Of a stretch of DNA of 38,146 nucleotides, positions 14,986-23,588 are shown one piece after another. Under the pieces are notes generated by a model. The model worked only from the letters and a program-made list of their open reading frames with translations. It did no database searches and was not told where the DNA came from. The stretch covers positions 1-38,146 of the forward strand of contig JAPSFM010000041.1 of NCBI GenBank assembly GCA_035063885.1, given 5' to 3'. A program made the position numbers and the translations under genes. This stretch comes from CAADGY01 sp900696665. Its GTDB lineage: Bacteria; Acidobacteriota; Terriglobia; Bryobacterales; Bryobacteraceae. Positions within the stretch are counted from its first letter, which is position 1; every line of letters starts with the position of its first letter.

Positions 14986-16788
14986 ATGATGCATGCGTTC
15001 CGGTCAATGTCGAAAATGCTTTGCCGCCTGGCGCTGTTGCCGGCCGCGTTGGCTCTGGGCGGTTCCACGGATTCGGCGCAGCTTGAGTGGTACATGCGGG
15101 AAACGGCCATGACCAACGGCGGACGGTTGACGTTCCTATCGAAACCCTGGTGGCCGAAGGCCCAGGCCTTGGCCGAGGGCCAGAGCTTCACGATGGACTT
15201 GAACCGGGACGGGCGGCCCGACACCATCGTGAAACGGGAGAACGGCCACATTGTACAAGCGATCGACGATAGCGGCCGCGCCACGGAAATTTGGAACGAA
15301 GTGAGCACGGCTTATCTCGTCAGCTATAAGGGAACGGGTCTGGTCGACCGGATGATCGTCTATATCGACAACGATGGGGACGGAAATGCCGACGAGATGG
15401 AGATGCGGCATTACCGCGATGGCTACCTGCGGTACGCATGGTTCGGTGAGAACTACGACGGCGACGGCGTCCGCATCTTCGATATCAAAGACTGGTCCTA
15501 TGTCGGCAACAATGGCAAAAGCAAGTTCCGCGGCAATCTGCAAATTTACCTGAACAAATACGATCCACTAACGAATCAGTGGCTGCCGTTATCCGAGTGC
15601 CCCTTTGCCTTTTGGGACGACAACAAAGACGGGCACGGCGACACGGTTTTTCGGGTCAGCGCCGCGCCGCTTGCGAGCCTTACGGGTCCGGACACGGACT
15701 ACGCCAACAACTACAACTACATGTGGGCCGATAAGGCGACGCCGCTCGCGGAGATGGGCAACCTGAATGTGCGGCTGAGCTTCAATATCGATCCCGGAAC
15801 ACGGAGCGACCCGTTAGACAAGCCGCACTACAATTTCGGGTTCACCATGGTGGGTTCGGAACCTTATAGGTACCCCAACATGACTTACACGAACCCGAAG
15901 CGCCGGCCGCCCCAGACCGTGACCCGAATCGATTGGAAAGACGGCATCGCCATCGGAATGTCTTACCCCGCGCGGGAAACCGGGTTCACTTGGGATGAAT
16001 CGCGCTCGGTCTGGCGGTGGGAGGGGCAATTCTGGCTCTACGAGCGAATCTATCTGTCAAACACAGGTGGACCGACGGCCCGCTGGAATATGCGCCGCGA
16101 ATACTCGCCCGCTCCCGTGGCGGACCGGCGTCTGTATTACTCGGACGCCGACAAACGTTATCACCTCTTCGGCGCAACCGAAGGCTGGCTTGAAGCGGGT
16201 CACCTTGTCAATAAAAAGAAGGATCTCGAGTTCCGCTGGTCAGACCGGAATGGCGATGGATACCTCGATACCGTGCAAGTCTTCGAAGGCGACAACGCAA
16301 TTCCTTCGCGAACCAGTCATTTCGAACCGCGCGCGGTAATGGTGAATCTCGATCGGAAGGCTCTTGTGCGGGAATACAACGAGCGGATCCTCCCACAGGC
16401 CATTCAAGAGAATCTGGACCTGATTGCGTCCTTGAAACGTATCGCGAATTCACCGGCCGCCGAGGACTACGAAGCCGAAGCGGCCAAGGCCGGAATGCCG
16501 GAGCGCAGACGCTACTGTCTGGATATCGCGAGAGAACTATATTTCCTTCGGGCCAGGCAGTTGTTGCGCGAAAAGAACGCCGCGGGGCCCTACCCGTCCG
16601 CGTCGCCCGATCGCAAAAAGTGGCGAAGTACCGAACCCGGTTCGCGCGATACTGGGTATTCCATGGGCGACACGCTGCGCTTCTGGAAAATCGAACGTCA
16701 GATTGCAGCGTTCGAAACGAGTTACGCCGCCGGCCGGCTGAAAGAAGCCCGCGAACACTTTAGGCAGATTGAGAACGAACTCAAATAA
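14986..16788 (+). CDS. Secreted protein with five acidic calcium-type loops, unknown function
   Basis: This 600-residue protein is not one I recognise. An N-terminal hydrophobic stretch (about 9-30, CRLALLPAALALGG) looks like a signal peptide. Five D-x-[DN]-x-D-G type loops resemble EF-hand or FG-GAP calcium loops: DLNRDGRPD (71-79), DNDGDGNAD (128-136), NYDGDG (156-161), DDNKDGHGD (211-219) and DRNGDGYLD (420-428). Aromatic-rich beta segments lie between them. The last 130 residues are helical and charged and end in REHFRQIENELK. I choose the ATG at 14986, with AGGAGA 13 nt upstream; 15007 is an alternative. Its TAA overlaps the ATG of the epimerase gene by one base, so the two are translationally coupled. 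Calcium binding and a role in carbohydrate handling are inferences. Confidence 0.7.
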   Translation: MMHAFRSMSKMLCRLALLPAALALGGSTDSAQLEWYMRETAMTNGGRLTFLSKPWWPKAQALAEGQSFTMDLNRDGRPDTIVKRENGHIVQAIDDSGRATEIWNEVSTAYLVSYKGTGLVDRMIVYIDNDGDGNADEMEMRHYRDGYLRYAWFGENYDGDGVRIFDIKDWSYVGNNGKSKFRGNLQIYLNKYDPLTNQWLPLSECPFAFWDDNKDGHGDTVFRVSAAPLASLTGPDTDYANNYNYMWADKATPLAEMGNLNVRLSFNIDPGTRSDPLDKPHYNFGFTMVGSEPYRYPNMTYTNPKRRPPQTVTRIDWKDGIAIGMSYPARETGFTWDESRSVWRWEGQFWLYERIYLSNTGGPTARWNMRREYSPAPVADRRLYYSDADKRYHLFGATEGWLEAGHLVNKKKDLEFRWSDRNGDGYLDTVQVFEGDNAIPSRTSHFEPRAVMVNLDRKALVREYNERILPQAIQENLDLIASLKRIANSPAAEDYEAEAAKAGMPERRRYCLDIARELYFLRARQLLREKNAAGPYPSASPDRKKWRSTEPGSRDTGYSMGDTLRFWKIERQIAAFETSYAAGRLKEAREHFRQIENELK

Positions 16789-17981
16789 TGAACACAATCG
16801 GTGGATTGCCACTCTCCTCGCTGGAGAAACAATATCGGGAAGACTTGTTCGAAGACTTCCTCCCCTTTATGGACAAGTTTGTCGTGGACCACGAAGTGGG
16901 GGGGTTCCTGTGCGCCGCGGATCGCGATGGTACACGCCTGAACAGCGATAAAGACAACTGGTTCGACGGCCGCGGAATCTGGGTGTATTCGTTCCTCTAC
17001 CGCAACTTCACACACGACCCCCGGCACCTGGAGATCGCCCGCAAGACCGCGGATTTTGTTCTGAGCATCCGGCCCAAGGACGGTGTTCTGTGGCCGCGCA
17101 GGTACACCAGGCACGGAGAACCGCTGGCGCCCGACGGGGAAATCTACGGCACGGTGTTCATGGCTGAAGGGCTGGCCGAATATGCCGCGGCCAGCGGAGA
17201 AGAGCGGTATCGGGATCTCGCCAAAGAGATCCTTTTGGAGTGTGCCGAAGTATACGAACGCCCGGACTATGCCTTGAACCCGAGCCACTATTTCGGAACG
17301 GATGTCCCCCTGCTGTCCGGCGGGCGCGTACAGGGCGCCCCCATGGTGCTTCTCCGCATCTCGACCCAAATGCTGCGTGCACGCGCGGACAAGGACCTGG
17401 AAAAAATCGCCGCCTGGGCCATCGATGCCATCATGACCCGGCACTACAATCCTTCTGTTGCGTTGAACTACGAATTCCTGAATCACGACTACACGGTTCC
17501 CGCGAACGAATACTCGCAGTTCTGCTACACCGGGCATACGCTCGAAATTATGTGGATGGTAATGGACGAGGCGCTGCGTCGCGGCGATCAGACGTTATTC
17601 GATACCGCGGCGGAGCGGTTCCGGCGCAACGTCGAGGTCTCCTGGGACGACGTCTATGGCGGCGTGTACCGCGGGATGTCTCACCTGGACCGCAACGAGT
17701 GGTTTCTGCAAAAAGTGTTGTGGCCGCAGGAAGAGGTGCTGATCGGCTCACTCATGCTCTTTGAGCACCGCCGCGACCCATGGGCGGAGGAGATGTTCGG
17801 GCGCATGTACCGGTTCGTGCAAAGCAAGTTCCCGCTCCGGCAATACGGCTTTCCGCTGTGGATCAACTTCGCCGACCGAAAGGTAACCTTCGAGCGGCAC
17901 TACAACCGCATCGAAAACTACCATCATCCCCGGCACCTGATGCTTAATCTGCTCGCGTTGATGCGGCTGATGGAAGCGTGA
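16788..17981 (+). CDS. AGE-family epimerase/isomerase
   Basis: This 397-residue protein has the alpha/alpha-barrel pattern of the N-acylglucosamine 2-epimerase family, which also includes cellobiose 2-epimerase and mannose isomerase. Typical segments are NWFDGRGIWVYSFLYRNF (57-74), GTVFMAEGLAEYA (about 121-133), PANEYSQFCYTGHTLEIMWM, LQKVLWPQEEVLIG and a final ENYHHPRHLMLNLLALM. The conserved histidines in GHTLE and HHPRH are in keeping with catalysis in this family. The sugar substrate cannot be read from the sequence. No signal peptide is seen, so it is cytoplasmic, unlike its partner. Start and upstream stop overlap as TAATG. It is convergent with sdhB, 6 nt between stops. Confidence 0.87.
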   Translation: MNTIGGLPLSSLEKQYREDLFEDFLPFMDKFVVDHEVGGFLCAADRDGTRLNSDKDNWFDGRGIWVYSFLYRNFTHDPRHLEIARKTADFVLSIRPKDGVLWPRRYTRHGEPLAPDGEIYGTVFMAEGLAEYAAASGEERYRDLAKEILLECAEVYERPDYALNPSHYFGTDVPLLSGGRVQGAPMVLLRISTQMLRARADKDLEKIAAWAIDAIMTRHYNPSVALNYEFLNHDYTVPANEYSQFCYTGHTLEIMWMVMDEALRRGDQTLFDTAAERFRRNVEVSWDDVYGGVYRGMSHLDRNEWFLQKVLWPQEEVLIGSLMLFEHRRDPWAEEMFGRMYRFVQSKFPLRQYGFPLWINFADRKVTFERHYNRIENYHHPRHLMLNLLALMRLMEA

Positions 17982-17987
17982 GGAGCG

Positions 17988-18791
17988 CTATTGGCAGCCA
18001 CCCGCCGACGGCTCGCCGGCAGGCTGATCGGCGCGGTATGGCGCTTCGCGCTCGCTCCAACTGGCCCGGATAAAGTCGTGGTTCATCCGCGCGATCACCT
18101 CGATGCTGATCTGCTTCGGGCAGACCGCCTCGCACTCGCCGATATTCGTACAATGCCCGAACATTTCCTCTTTCATCTGAAGAACCATTTTGAGAGCGCG
18201 CTGCGGCCGTTCGGGAGCACCTTGCGGCAGCATGGCCAGGTGCGTGATCTTAGCGCCCGTGAATAGCGCCGCGGCAGCGTTCGGACAGGCCGCTACACAG
18301 GCGCCGCATCCGATACACGCCGCCGCGTCCATCGCCCGTTCCGCCTTCTCTTTTGGAACCGGGATCGCGTTGCCATCCGGCGCGCTGCCCGTCGAAACGG
18401 AGATGTAACCGCCGGCGGCGATGATTCGGTCGAAAGCACTCCGGTTCACAACCAGGTCCTTAATAACCGGGAAGGCCCGCGCGCGCCACGGCTCGATGTA
18501 CAGATCGTCACCATCTTTGAAGTGGCGCATGTGAAGCTCGCAGACAGTGGTGCCCGGAACCGGCCCGTGTGCCACTCCGTTAATCATGAAGCCGCACATT
18601 CCGCAGATGCCCTCGCGGCAATCATGATCGAATGCAATGGGCTCTTCGCCTTTTTCAATCAGCTCTTCGTTGACGACGTCCAGCATTTCGAGAAACGACA
18701 TATCTTCGCTGACATTCCGGGCCTCGTAGCGGACCATGCGGCCCTTCCCTGCTCCCTGCTTTTGCCGCCAGACGTGTAATGTCACGTTCAT
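17988..18791 (-). CDS. sdhB: Succinate dehydrogenase iron-sulfur subunit
   Basis: This 267-residue protein carries electrons from the flavoprotein to the quinone site. The ferredoxin-like N-terminal domain binds [2Fe-2S] through C58, C63, C66 and C84 (CREGICGMC). The C-terminal domain binds [4Fe-4S] and [3Fe-4S] through C159, C162, C165, C169, C214, C220 and C224 (CIGCGACVAACP, then CTNIGECEAVCP). All ligands are present. The last 15 or so residues (ADQPAGEPSAGGCQ) look like an unstructured tail. Its ATG overlaps the sdhA stop (TAATG), so translation is coupled. The protein could serve in a fumarate reductase; the single-anchor B-type layout does not settle direction. Confidence 0.96.
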   Translation of the reverse strand: MNVTLHVWRQKQGAGKGRMVRYEARNVSEDMSFLEMLDVVNEELIEKGEEPIAFDHDCREGICGMCGFMINGVAHGPVPGTTVCELHMRHFKDGDDLYIEPWRARAFPVIKDLVVNRSAFDRIIAAGGYISVSTGSAPDGNAIPVPKEKAERAMDAAACIGCGACVAACPNAAAALFTGAKITHLAMLPQGAPERPQRALKMVLQMKEEMFGHCTNIGECEAVCPKQISIEVIARMNHDFIRASWSEREAPYRADQPAGEPSAGGCQ

Positions 18792-20704
18792 TACTTATAG
18801 CTCCGTTGCGATGGATGCACGTATTCGAACTCCAGGCGCTCTTTGTGGAGAACCGGTTCCACGCCTTCTCCCTGGTATTGCCATGCCGCGGCATACGAAT
18901 AGTCTTCGTCATTGCGAAGCGCTTCCCCATCCGCCGTCTGATACTCCTCCCGGAAGTGGCCGCCGCAAGACTCGTTTCTGGTGAGCGCGTCGAGGCATAT
19001 CAACTCACCGAGCTCAAAGTAATCCGCGACGCGGCCTGCCTTCTCGAGCGATTGGTTGAGTTCCTTGCTTCCGCCAAGGACTTTGACATCTTTCCAGAAC
19101 TGCTCGCGCAATTCAGGGATCTTACCCAGTGCGTACTTTAGCCCCTCAGCCGTTCGCGACATTCCGCAGTACTCCCAAAGAAGTTTGCCGAGTTCCCGGT
19201 GAAAAGAATCCACCGTGCGGGTTCCGTTCACCTTGAGAAGGCGGTCGGTGATGCACCGGACGTTTGCTTCCGCCTCCTGAAAGGCGGGGTGATCGGTGCC
19301 GGTCTTGTCGAGCTTGGTGCCGGCCAGATAATCACCGATCGTATAGGGCAGAACGAAGTAGCCGTCCGCCAGACCTTGCATGAGCGCGCTTGCCCCCAGG
19401 CGGTTGGCGCCATGGTCCGAAAAGTTGGCTTCACCGATGACATAGAGCCCGGGAATGGTGCTCATGAGGTTGTAGTCCACCCAAAGGCCGCCCATCGTGT
19501 AGTGAATGGCCGGGTAGATGCGCATGGGAGTGTTGTAAGGGTCTTCTCCGGTGATGCTCCGGTACATGTCGAAGAGGTTGCCGTATCGCTCTTCGATGGT
19601 ATGGCGCCCCAACCGGTGGATGGCGTCGGCGAAATCGAGGTACACCCCGAAGCCGCTCTCCCCTACCCCTCGTCCTTCGTCACAAATGGCTTTCGCATTG
19701 CGTGAAGCGACGTCTCGAGGCACTAAGTTGCCGAAACTTGGATACCGCCGCTCCAGGTAGTAATCGCGCTCTTCGTGCGGAATCTCGTTGGCCGCGCGCT
19801 TATCGCCTTTCTTGAGCGGCACCCATATGCGGCCGTCATTGCGGAGCGACTCGCTCATCAGCGTTAGCTTTGATTGATATTCGCCGGTGACGGGAATGCA
19901 TGTCGGGTGAATCTGTGTGAAACACGGGTTGGCAAATAGCGCGCCTCGCTTATACGCCCGCCAGATGGCTGTAGCGTTCGATCCCTTGGCGTTTGTCGAA
20001 AGATAATACGCGTTGCCGTATCCGCCCGTACCGAGAACCACGGCATCGGCGACGTGAGACCGGATCTCGCCGGTAATCAGGTTCCGTGTCACAATGCCGC
20101 GTGCGCGTCCGTCGATTACCACAAGATCGAGCATCTCCGTGCGCGGATACAACTTCACCTTGCCGGCTTCCACTTGACGCATCAACGCCTGGTAGGCGCC
20201 GAGTAACAACTGCTGGCCCGTCTGTCCACGGGCGTAGAATGTACGCGAGACCTGTGCGCCGCCAAACGAACGATTGGCCAGCGCGCCGCCGTACTCGCGC
20301 GCAAACGGAACACCCTGCGCCACACACTGGTCGATGATATTCAGGCTGATTTCCGCCAGCCGGTATACGTTCGATTCGCGCGACCGGAAATCGCCGCCCT
20401 TCACCGTGTCAAAGAACAGCCGGTAGATGCTGTCCCCGTCGTTCTGGTAATTCTTCGCGGCGTTGATTCCACCCTGGGCCGCAATACTATGCGCGCGGCG
20501 GGGGCTGTCCTGAAAAAAGAAGCAGTGAACGTTGTACCCGAGTTCGGCCAGCGTTGCGGAAGCGGACCCTCCCGCCAGGCCGGAACCGACGACGATGATA
20601 TTGTACTTGCGCTTATTGGCGGGGTTGACGAGCTTGAGATTGAATCTATGGCGTTCCCATCTTTTCTCGATCGGACCTGAAGGAATTTTAGCGTCGAGCT
20701 CCAT
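18791..20704 (-). CDS. sdhA: Succinate dehydrogenase flavoprotein subunit
   Basis: This is a 637-residue catalytic subunit that oxidises succinate to fumarate. The dinucleotide-binding GSGLAGG lies at 40-46, and RRAHSIAAQGG holds H72, the expected site of covalent FAD. Further conserved parts are TGGYGN, HPTCIPV, the EANFSDHGANRLGAS active-site loop and a C-terminal region ending in RLEFEYVHPSQRSYK. Length fits the B-type (Bacillus/epsilonproteobacterial) enzymes. It lies between sdhC (1 nt gap) and sdhB (overlap) in the order sdhCAB. Confidence 0.97.
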   Translation of the reverse strand: MELDAKIPSGPIEKRWERHRFNLKLVNPANKRKYNIIVVGSGLAGGSASATLAELGYNVHCFFFQDSPRRAHSIAAQGGINAAKNYQNDGDSIYRLFFDTVKGGDFRSRESNVYRLAEISLNIIDQCVAQGVPFAREYGGALANRSFGGAQVSRTFYARGQTGQQLLLGAYQALMRQVEAGKVKLYPRTEMLDLVVIDGRARGIVTRNLITGEIRSHVADAVVLGTGGYGNAYYLSTNAKGSNATAIWRAYKRGALFANPCFTQIHPTCIPVTGEYQSKLTLMSESLRNDGRIWVPLKKGDKRAANEIPHEERDYYLERRYPSFGNLVPRDVASRNAKAICDEGRGVGESGFGVYLDFADAIHRLGRHTIEERYGNLFDMYRSITGEDPYNTPMRIYPAIHYTMGGLWVDYNLMSTIPGLYVIGEANFSDHGANRLGASALMQGLADGYFVLPYTIGDYLAGTKLDKTGTDHPAFQEAEANVRCITDRLLKVNGTRTVDSFHRELGKLLWEYCGMSRTAEGLKYALGKIPELREQFWKDVKVLGGSKELNQSLEKAGRVADYFELGELICLDALTRNESCGGHFREEYQTADGEALRNDEDYSYAAAWQYQGEGVEPVLHKERLEFEYVHPSQRSYK

Positions 20705-20705
20705 T

Positions 20706-21410
20706 CTAAACTCCCATAACCGGCTTCAAATAACCGGTAAGTACGGCGGCCGGAATCAGGATGTTGCCGCCCGCCACGAAGAGCGCAAACGCGAGCGCCA
20801 GGCGTCTCAGCCACGGCGTGTACCGCGGGTGGCTCACTCCGAGCGTTTGAAACATGCTCCATACGCCGTGATAGAGATGCATGCCGAGAAGCACCATCGC
20901 GACGATGTAAAAGAGCGACGCCGGCCAGAATTGAAATCCGTAGATGATGTTGTTGTAGACGTTGTGCTGGTCGAAATGGGGGCTCAACACGCGCCATCCA
21001 AATGTGAAATGCAGCAAATGGTAGATCACGAAAGCTGCGATAATCGGGCCGCTCCACATCATCGTGCGAGAGGCATAAGTCGAGCCCACGTTCTCTTTAA
21101 TTTGATACTTCACCGGGCGGGCATCCCACTTCAACTTAGTAAGTTGGATGGACGCGACTATGTGCAGGACCACCGATAGCAACAGGACGATACGTGCCGC
21201 CCAGAGCGCCGCCGGAACGGTCCGCAACATCACCGCGTAGTTATTGATCTTTTCCGGCGGGCCAAAGACCTGCAAATTTCCGATGAGATGGCCGACCACG
21301 AACCCAAACAGGATGAAGCCCGTTACGGCCATTACCACTTTCTTTCCGATAGTGGATTCGTAGAATCTGAACCCTTGCTTTACCTTTAGATCAACTGCTA
21401 TTGCGCTCAT
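20706..21410 (-). CDS. sdhC: Succinate dehydrogenase cytochrome b subunit (single-anchor B-type)
   Basis: This 234-residue membrane anchor has five hydrophobic segments. Histidines at H41 (VVGHLIGN), H83 (VLHIVAS), H131 (IYHLLHF) and H178 (GMHLYHGVW) are candidates for the ligands of two b haems, as in the B-type enzymes that have one membrane subunit and work with menaquinone. I start at the ATG at 21410 with AGAGG six bases before it. The frame continues upstream without family similarity. It is the first gene of sdhCAB, and no sdhD is present or needed for this type. Confidence 0.93.
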   Translation of the reverse strand: MSAIAVDLKVKQGFRFYESTIGKKVVMAVTGFILFGFVVGHLIGNLQVFGPPEKINNYAVMLRTVPAALWAARIVLLLSVVLHIVASIQLTKLKWDARPVKYQIKENVGSTYASRTMMWSGPIIAAFVIYHLLHFTFGWRVLSPHFDQHNVYNNIIYGFQFWPASLFYIVAMVLLGMHLYHGVWSMFQTLGVSHPRYTPWLRRLALAFALFVAGGNILIPAAVLTGYLKPVMGV

Positions 21411-21447
21411 CCGCGCCCTCTCCCCTGGATCGATGCGGTTAGAAGTT

Positions 21448-22284
21448 TCATTGTATTCGAAAATCAGCGGTGGGGACTTCTCCCCTTTCCGGGGCCAGTT
21501 TTCGAACCAGAAAGGTATTCGAAATAAAATCAAGAGAACCGGTCATGTTGTCCGGCTGCACTTCGATGAGCTCGCAGCCGGCTCTTCGAAGAATCTCGAA
21601 TACGCCCTTCTGCGGAATCACATGCATCTCCATTTCCAGCTTGTTTTCCCGGTCCCTCAAATAGTCGTCCACTTTGAAAATGTATCCCCGGGCCCGCGTC
21701 GGCGCCCGAAAATAGGCGACTCCTCCCGGACGCAGGTGCATGAGCAACCTTTCGAGCAGAGCCACTATCACCGGCGGAGGATTATGTTGCAGAACGATCA
21801 CCGAAAAGATCAAATCGACAGGCGGCAGGCTGTCAAGGGCAGCCAGGGAGTTCACTAGGATAAACTCGACATTCGTATTTCGCTGATCTTTCAGCCTCCG
21901 CGCCGCCAGAGCCATGTGAGGTGCGGAAACATCGCACCCAATCACTTTGCTAAACCTTTGCGCGAGCACTGCCGTCGATCTTCCGGCGCCGCAGCCATAA
22001 TCGGGACAGGTCCATCCCGGATCCACGGGAATGCCGTTGCGCGCGGCCCAGATGAAGAAACGCTGAACATCGCCCTCTCCGGATCTCCAGAATTCCTCCT
22101 GGTGGGCATGGAACTGATCCGGCCGAAATTCGTCACGCGTAACCACGGACCAATGGGGAGCTTCCTCTCCCAGTTTTTTCCACGATCTCTGTACCTGCTC
22201 GAGTAATCGATGAAGCGTGGCTTCGCCGGTCTTCACTTCAATCTCCTGCTTGCCGTCCACGTCCAGCGCAAATCGCCTTTTCAT
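21448..22284 (-). CDS. Class I SAM-dependent methyltransferase
   Basis: This 278-residue cytoplasmic enzyme has motif I DYGCGAGRST (about 95-104), an acidic residue at the end of strand 2 (IGCDVS), VDLIFSVIVLQH as motif IV and LRPGGVAYFRAP as the later motif. The N-terminal about 85 residues contain FRPDQFHAHQEEFWRSGEGDV and may bind substrate. The substrate is unknown. I start at the ATG at 22284; a GTG directly before it is possible. It ends 37 nt before the sdhC start on the same strand, so it may be co-transcribed with sdhCAB or its 3' end may hold the sdh promoter. Confidence 0.85.
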   Translation of the reverse strand: MKRRFALDVDGKQEIEVKTGEATLHRLLEQVQRSWKKLGEEAPHWSVVTRDEFRPDQFHAHQEEFWRSGEGDVQRFFIWAARNGIPVDPGWTCPDYGCGAGRSTAVLAQRFSKVIGCDVSAPHMALAARRLKDQRNTNVEFILVNSLAALDSLPPVDLIFSVIVLQHNPPPVIVALLERLLMHLRPGGVAYFRAPTRARGYIFKVDDYLRDRENKLEMEMHVIPQKGVFEILRRAGCELIEVQPDNMTGSLDFISNTFLVRKLAPERGEVPTADFRIQ

Positions 22285-22585
22285 CACCAGGTGGTCCGGC
22301 GGATTCGAAAATTCTTCGCCCCGGAGCGGCGCGCTTCAAGCTCCTTTATGTTTCGATAGCGCACAACGTGTATTTCACCCGTCCCCAAAACAGCCAGGAA
22401 GCGGCAGCGGCAAGGCCTTTGATGGACATGCTCTCAGATACCTGTTGAACCAAAACTTGCCGCCGGGGATCAATTGCCGCTACGTGAAACGGTTTCGTGC
22501 CGCCGGAGCAATGCGCGCTTGCGCACGCTGCCGCTAAACTGGTCTGGTGGCGCCGGGGTAAGCTTCCGGTGCAGTACACGATTAT
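22285..22585. other. 301-nt divergent intergenic region
   Basis: This lies between the methyltransferase start and the HAD start. A minus-strand frame (22346-22579) of 77 codons has a hydrophobic end (GLAAAASWLFWGRVKYTLCA) but no family I recognise and no good ribosome site. It could be a decayed gene. A TGCGC/GCGCA hairpin lies near 22510-22523. No clear promoter is evident. Confidence 0.35.
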
Positions 22586-23197
22586 ATGATAAGGACCGTT
22601 ATTTTCGATCTCGGTGGAGTGATTGTGCCGCTCGATTTCACCCAGGGCTATACCACTATTTCCAAATTCTGCTCTTATCCGGCGGCGGAAATCCCCCGGC
22701 GGCTCGCCTCCACCGACCTGATCGTGCGTTTCGAATCCGGCCAGATTGAGCCGGAAAAGTTCGCAGAAGAGTTGTCGGAACTTCTCGGCTTAAAGAAGAT
22801 CGGCTACGACACTTTCTGCACCGTCTGGAGCAGCATCTTTCTCCCTCATACTCTCATCCCCGGGGAATTGTTGGACCGGGTTAGGCGGCACCACCGGCTC
22901 CTGCTGCTTTCCAATACAAATGCAATCCACTTCGATATGCTGCGCCGGACTTATCCGATCCTGGACCGGTTTGACGAGTTCGTGCTGTCTTACGAAGTGG
23001 GTGCAATGAAGCCGTCGCCGCGGATTTACCAGGAGGCTGTAGCGAGAGCCGGTTGCCGTCCCGAAGAATGCTTCTTCACCGACGATGTATTGGCATACGT
23101 GGAAGGCGCGCGAAAAGAGGGCATAGACGCGGTGCAATTTGAATCCCAGGAACAGATTGAGCGCGAGTTGAGAAACCGTGGCGTCAGCCTCGACTAA
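22586..23197 (+). CDS. HAD-superfamily phosphatase, YihX-like
   Basis: This 203-residue enzyme has motif I IFDLGGV with nucleophile D8, motif II LLSNTN (S109), motif III K142 (GAMKPSPRIY) and motif IV FFTDD (D166, D167). As in YihX, the residue two after the nucleophile is not Asp (FDLGNV in YihX). YihX releases phosphate from glucose-1-phosphate; the substrate here is unproven. The ATG at 22586 lies next to an AT-rich ATTATATGA. Its last codons overlap the stop of the convergent BlaI-type gene by 4 nt. Confidence 0.88.
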   Translation: MIRTVIFDLGGVIVPLDFTQGYTTISKFCSYPAAEIPRRLASTDLIVRFESGQIEPEKFAEELSELLGLKKIGYDTFCTVWSSIFLPHTLIPGELLDRVRRHHRLLLLSNTNAIHFDMLRRTYPILDRFDEFVLSYEVGAMKPSPRIYQEAVARAGCRPEECFFTDDVLAYVEGARKEGIDAVQFESQEQIERELRNRGVSLD

Positions 23198-23586
23198 AGC
23201 AAAACCGTGTCCAGATGCTCTTCCTGCCACCCTGAGGCAGTGACTTCCGGCGCAGTGGTATCGGAATCGGTCAAGTATTTTACGAGTGCATCCTCGGAAC
23301 CGTCGAAATAGGACTCTACGAGTTCGGCGACCGCGGCTTTGCGAAGCGCTTCGCGGCTCAATAGCGGCGAATAGACAAATGCGCGTCCGATCTTGCGGCG
23401 GGAGACGCCTCCACGTTTAGCCAGACGGTCCAGCACAGTCATTACTGTTGTATAGGCGAGTACCCGGTCTTTCATCAAGGCGTCGCGCACCGTCTTCACG
23501 TTCGATTCACCGGTGCTCCAAAGTACCTTCAGGCATTCAAGCTCGAGGGGAGGAGGAATGTCGCGTCGTGGTCCCGGCTTCCGCAT
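23194..23586 (-). CDS. BlaI/MecI/CopY-family repressor
   Basis: This is a 130-residue winged-helix regulator. The DNA-binding part (about 10-80) has LELECLKVLW, VRDALMKDRVLAYTTVMTVLDRLAKRGGVSR and the wing IGRAFVYSPL. The C-terminal dimerisation helix has VAELVESYFDGSEDALVKYL. Family members repress beta-lactamase, copper or other stress genes and are usually inactivated by a BlaR1 protease encoded next door. No BlaR1 gene is seen here. It starts 2 nt after the YhaM-like stop, with AAGGA six bases before the ATG, and is the likely last gene of a six-gene operon. Confidence 0.9.
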   Translation of the reverse strand: MRKPGPRRDIPPPLELECLKVLWSTGESNVKTVRDALMKDRVLAYTTVMTVLDRLAKRGGVSRRKIGRAFVYSPLLSREALRKAAVAELVESYFDGSEDALVKYLTDSDTTAPEVTASGWQEEHLDTVLL

Positions 23587-23588
23587 GT

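Noticed and set aside
21411..21533. Upstream extension of sdhC
   Set aside because: The ATG at 21410 has a good ribosome site and gives the normal family N-terminus.
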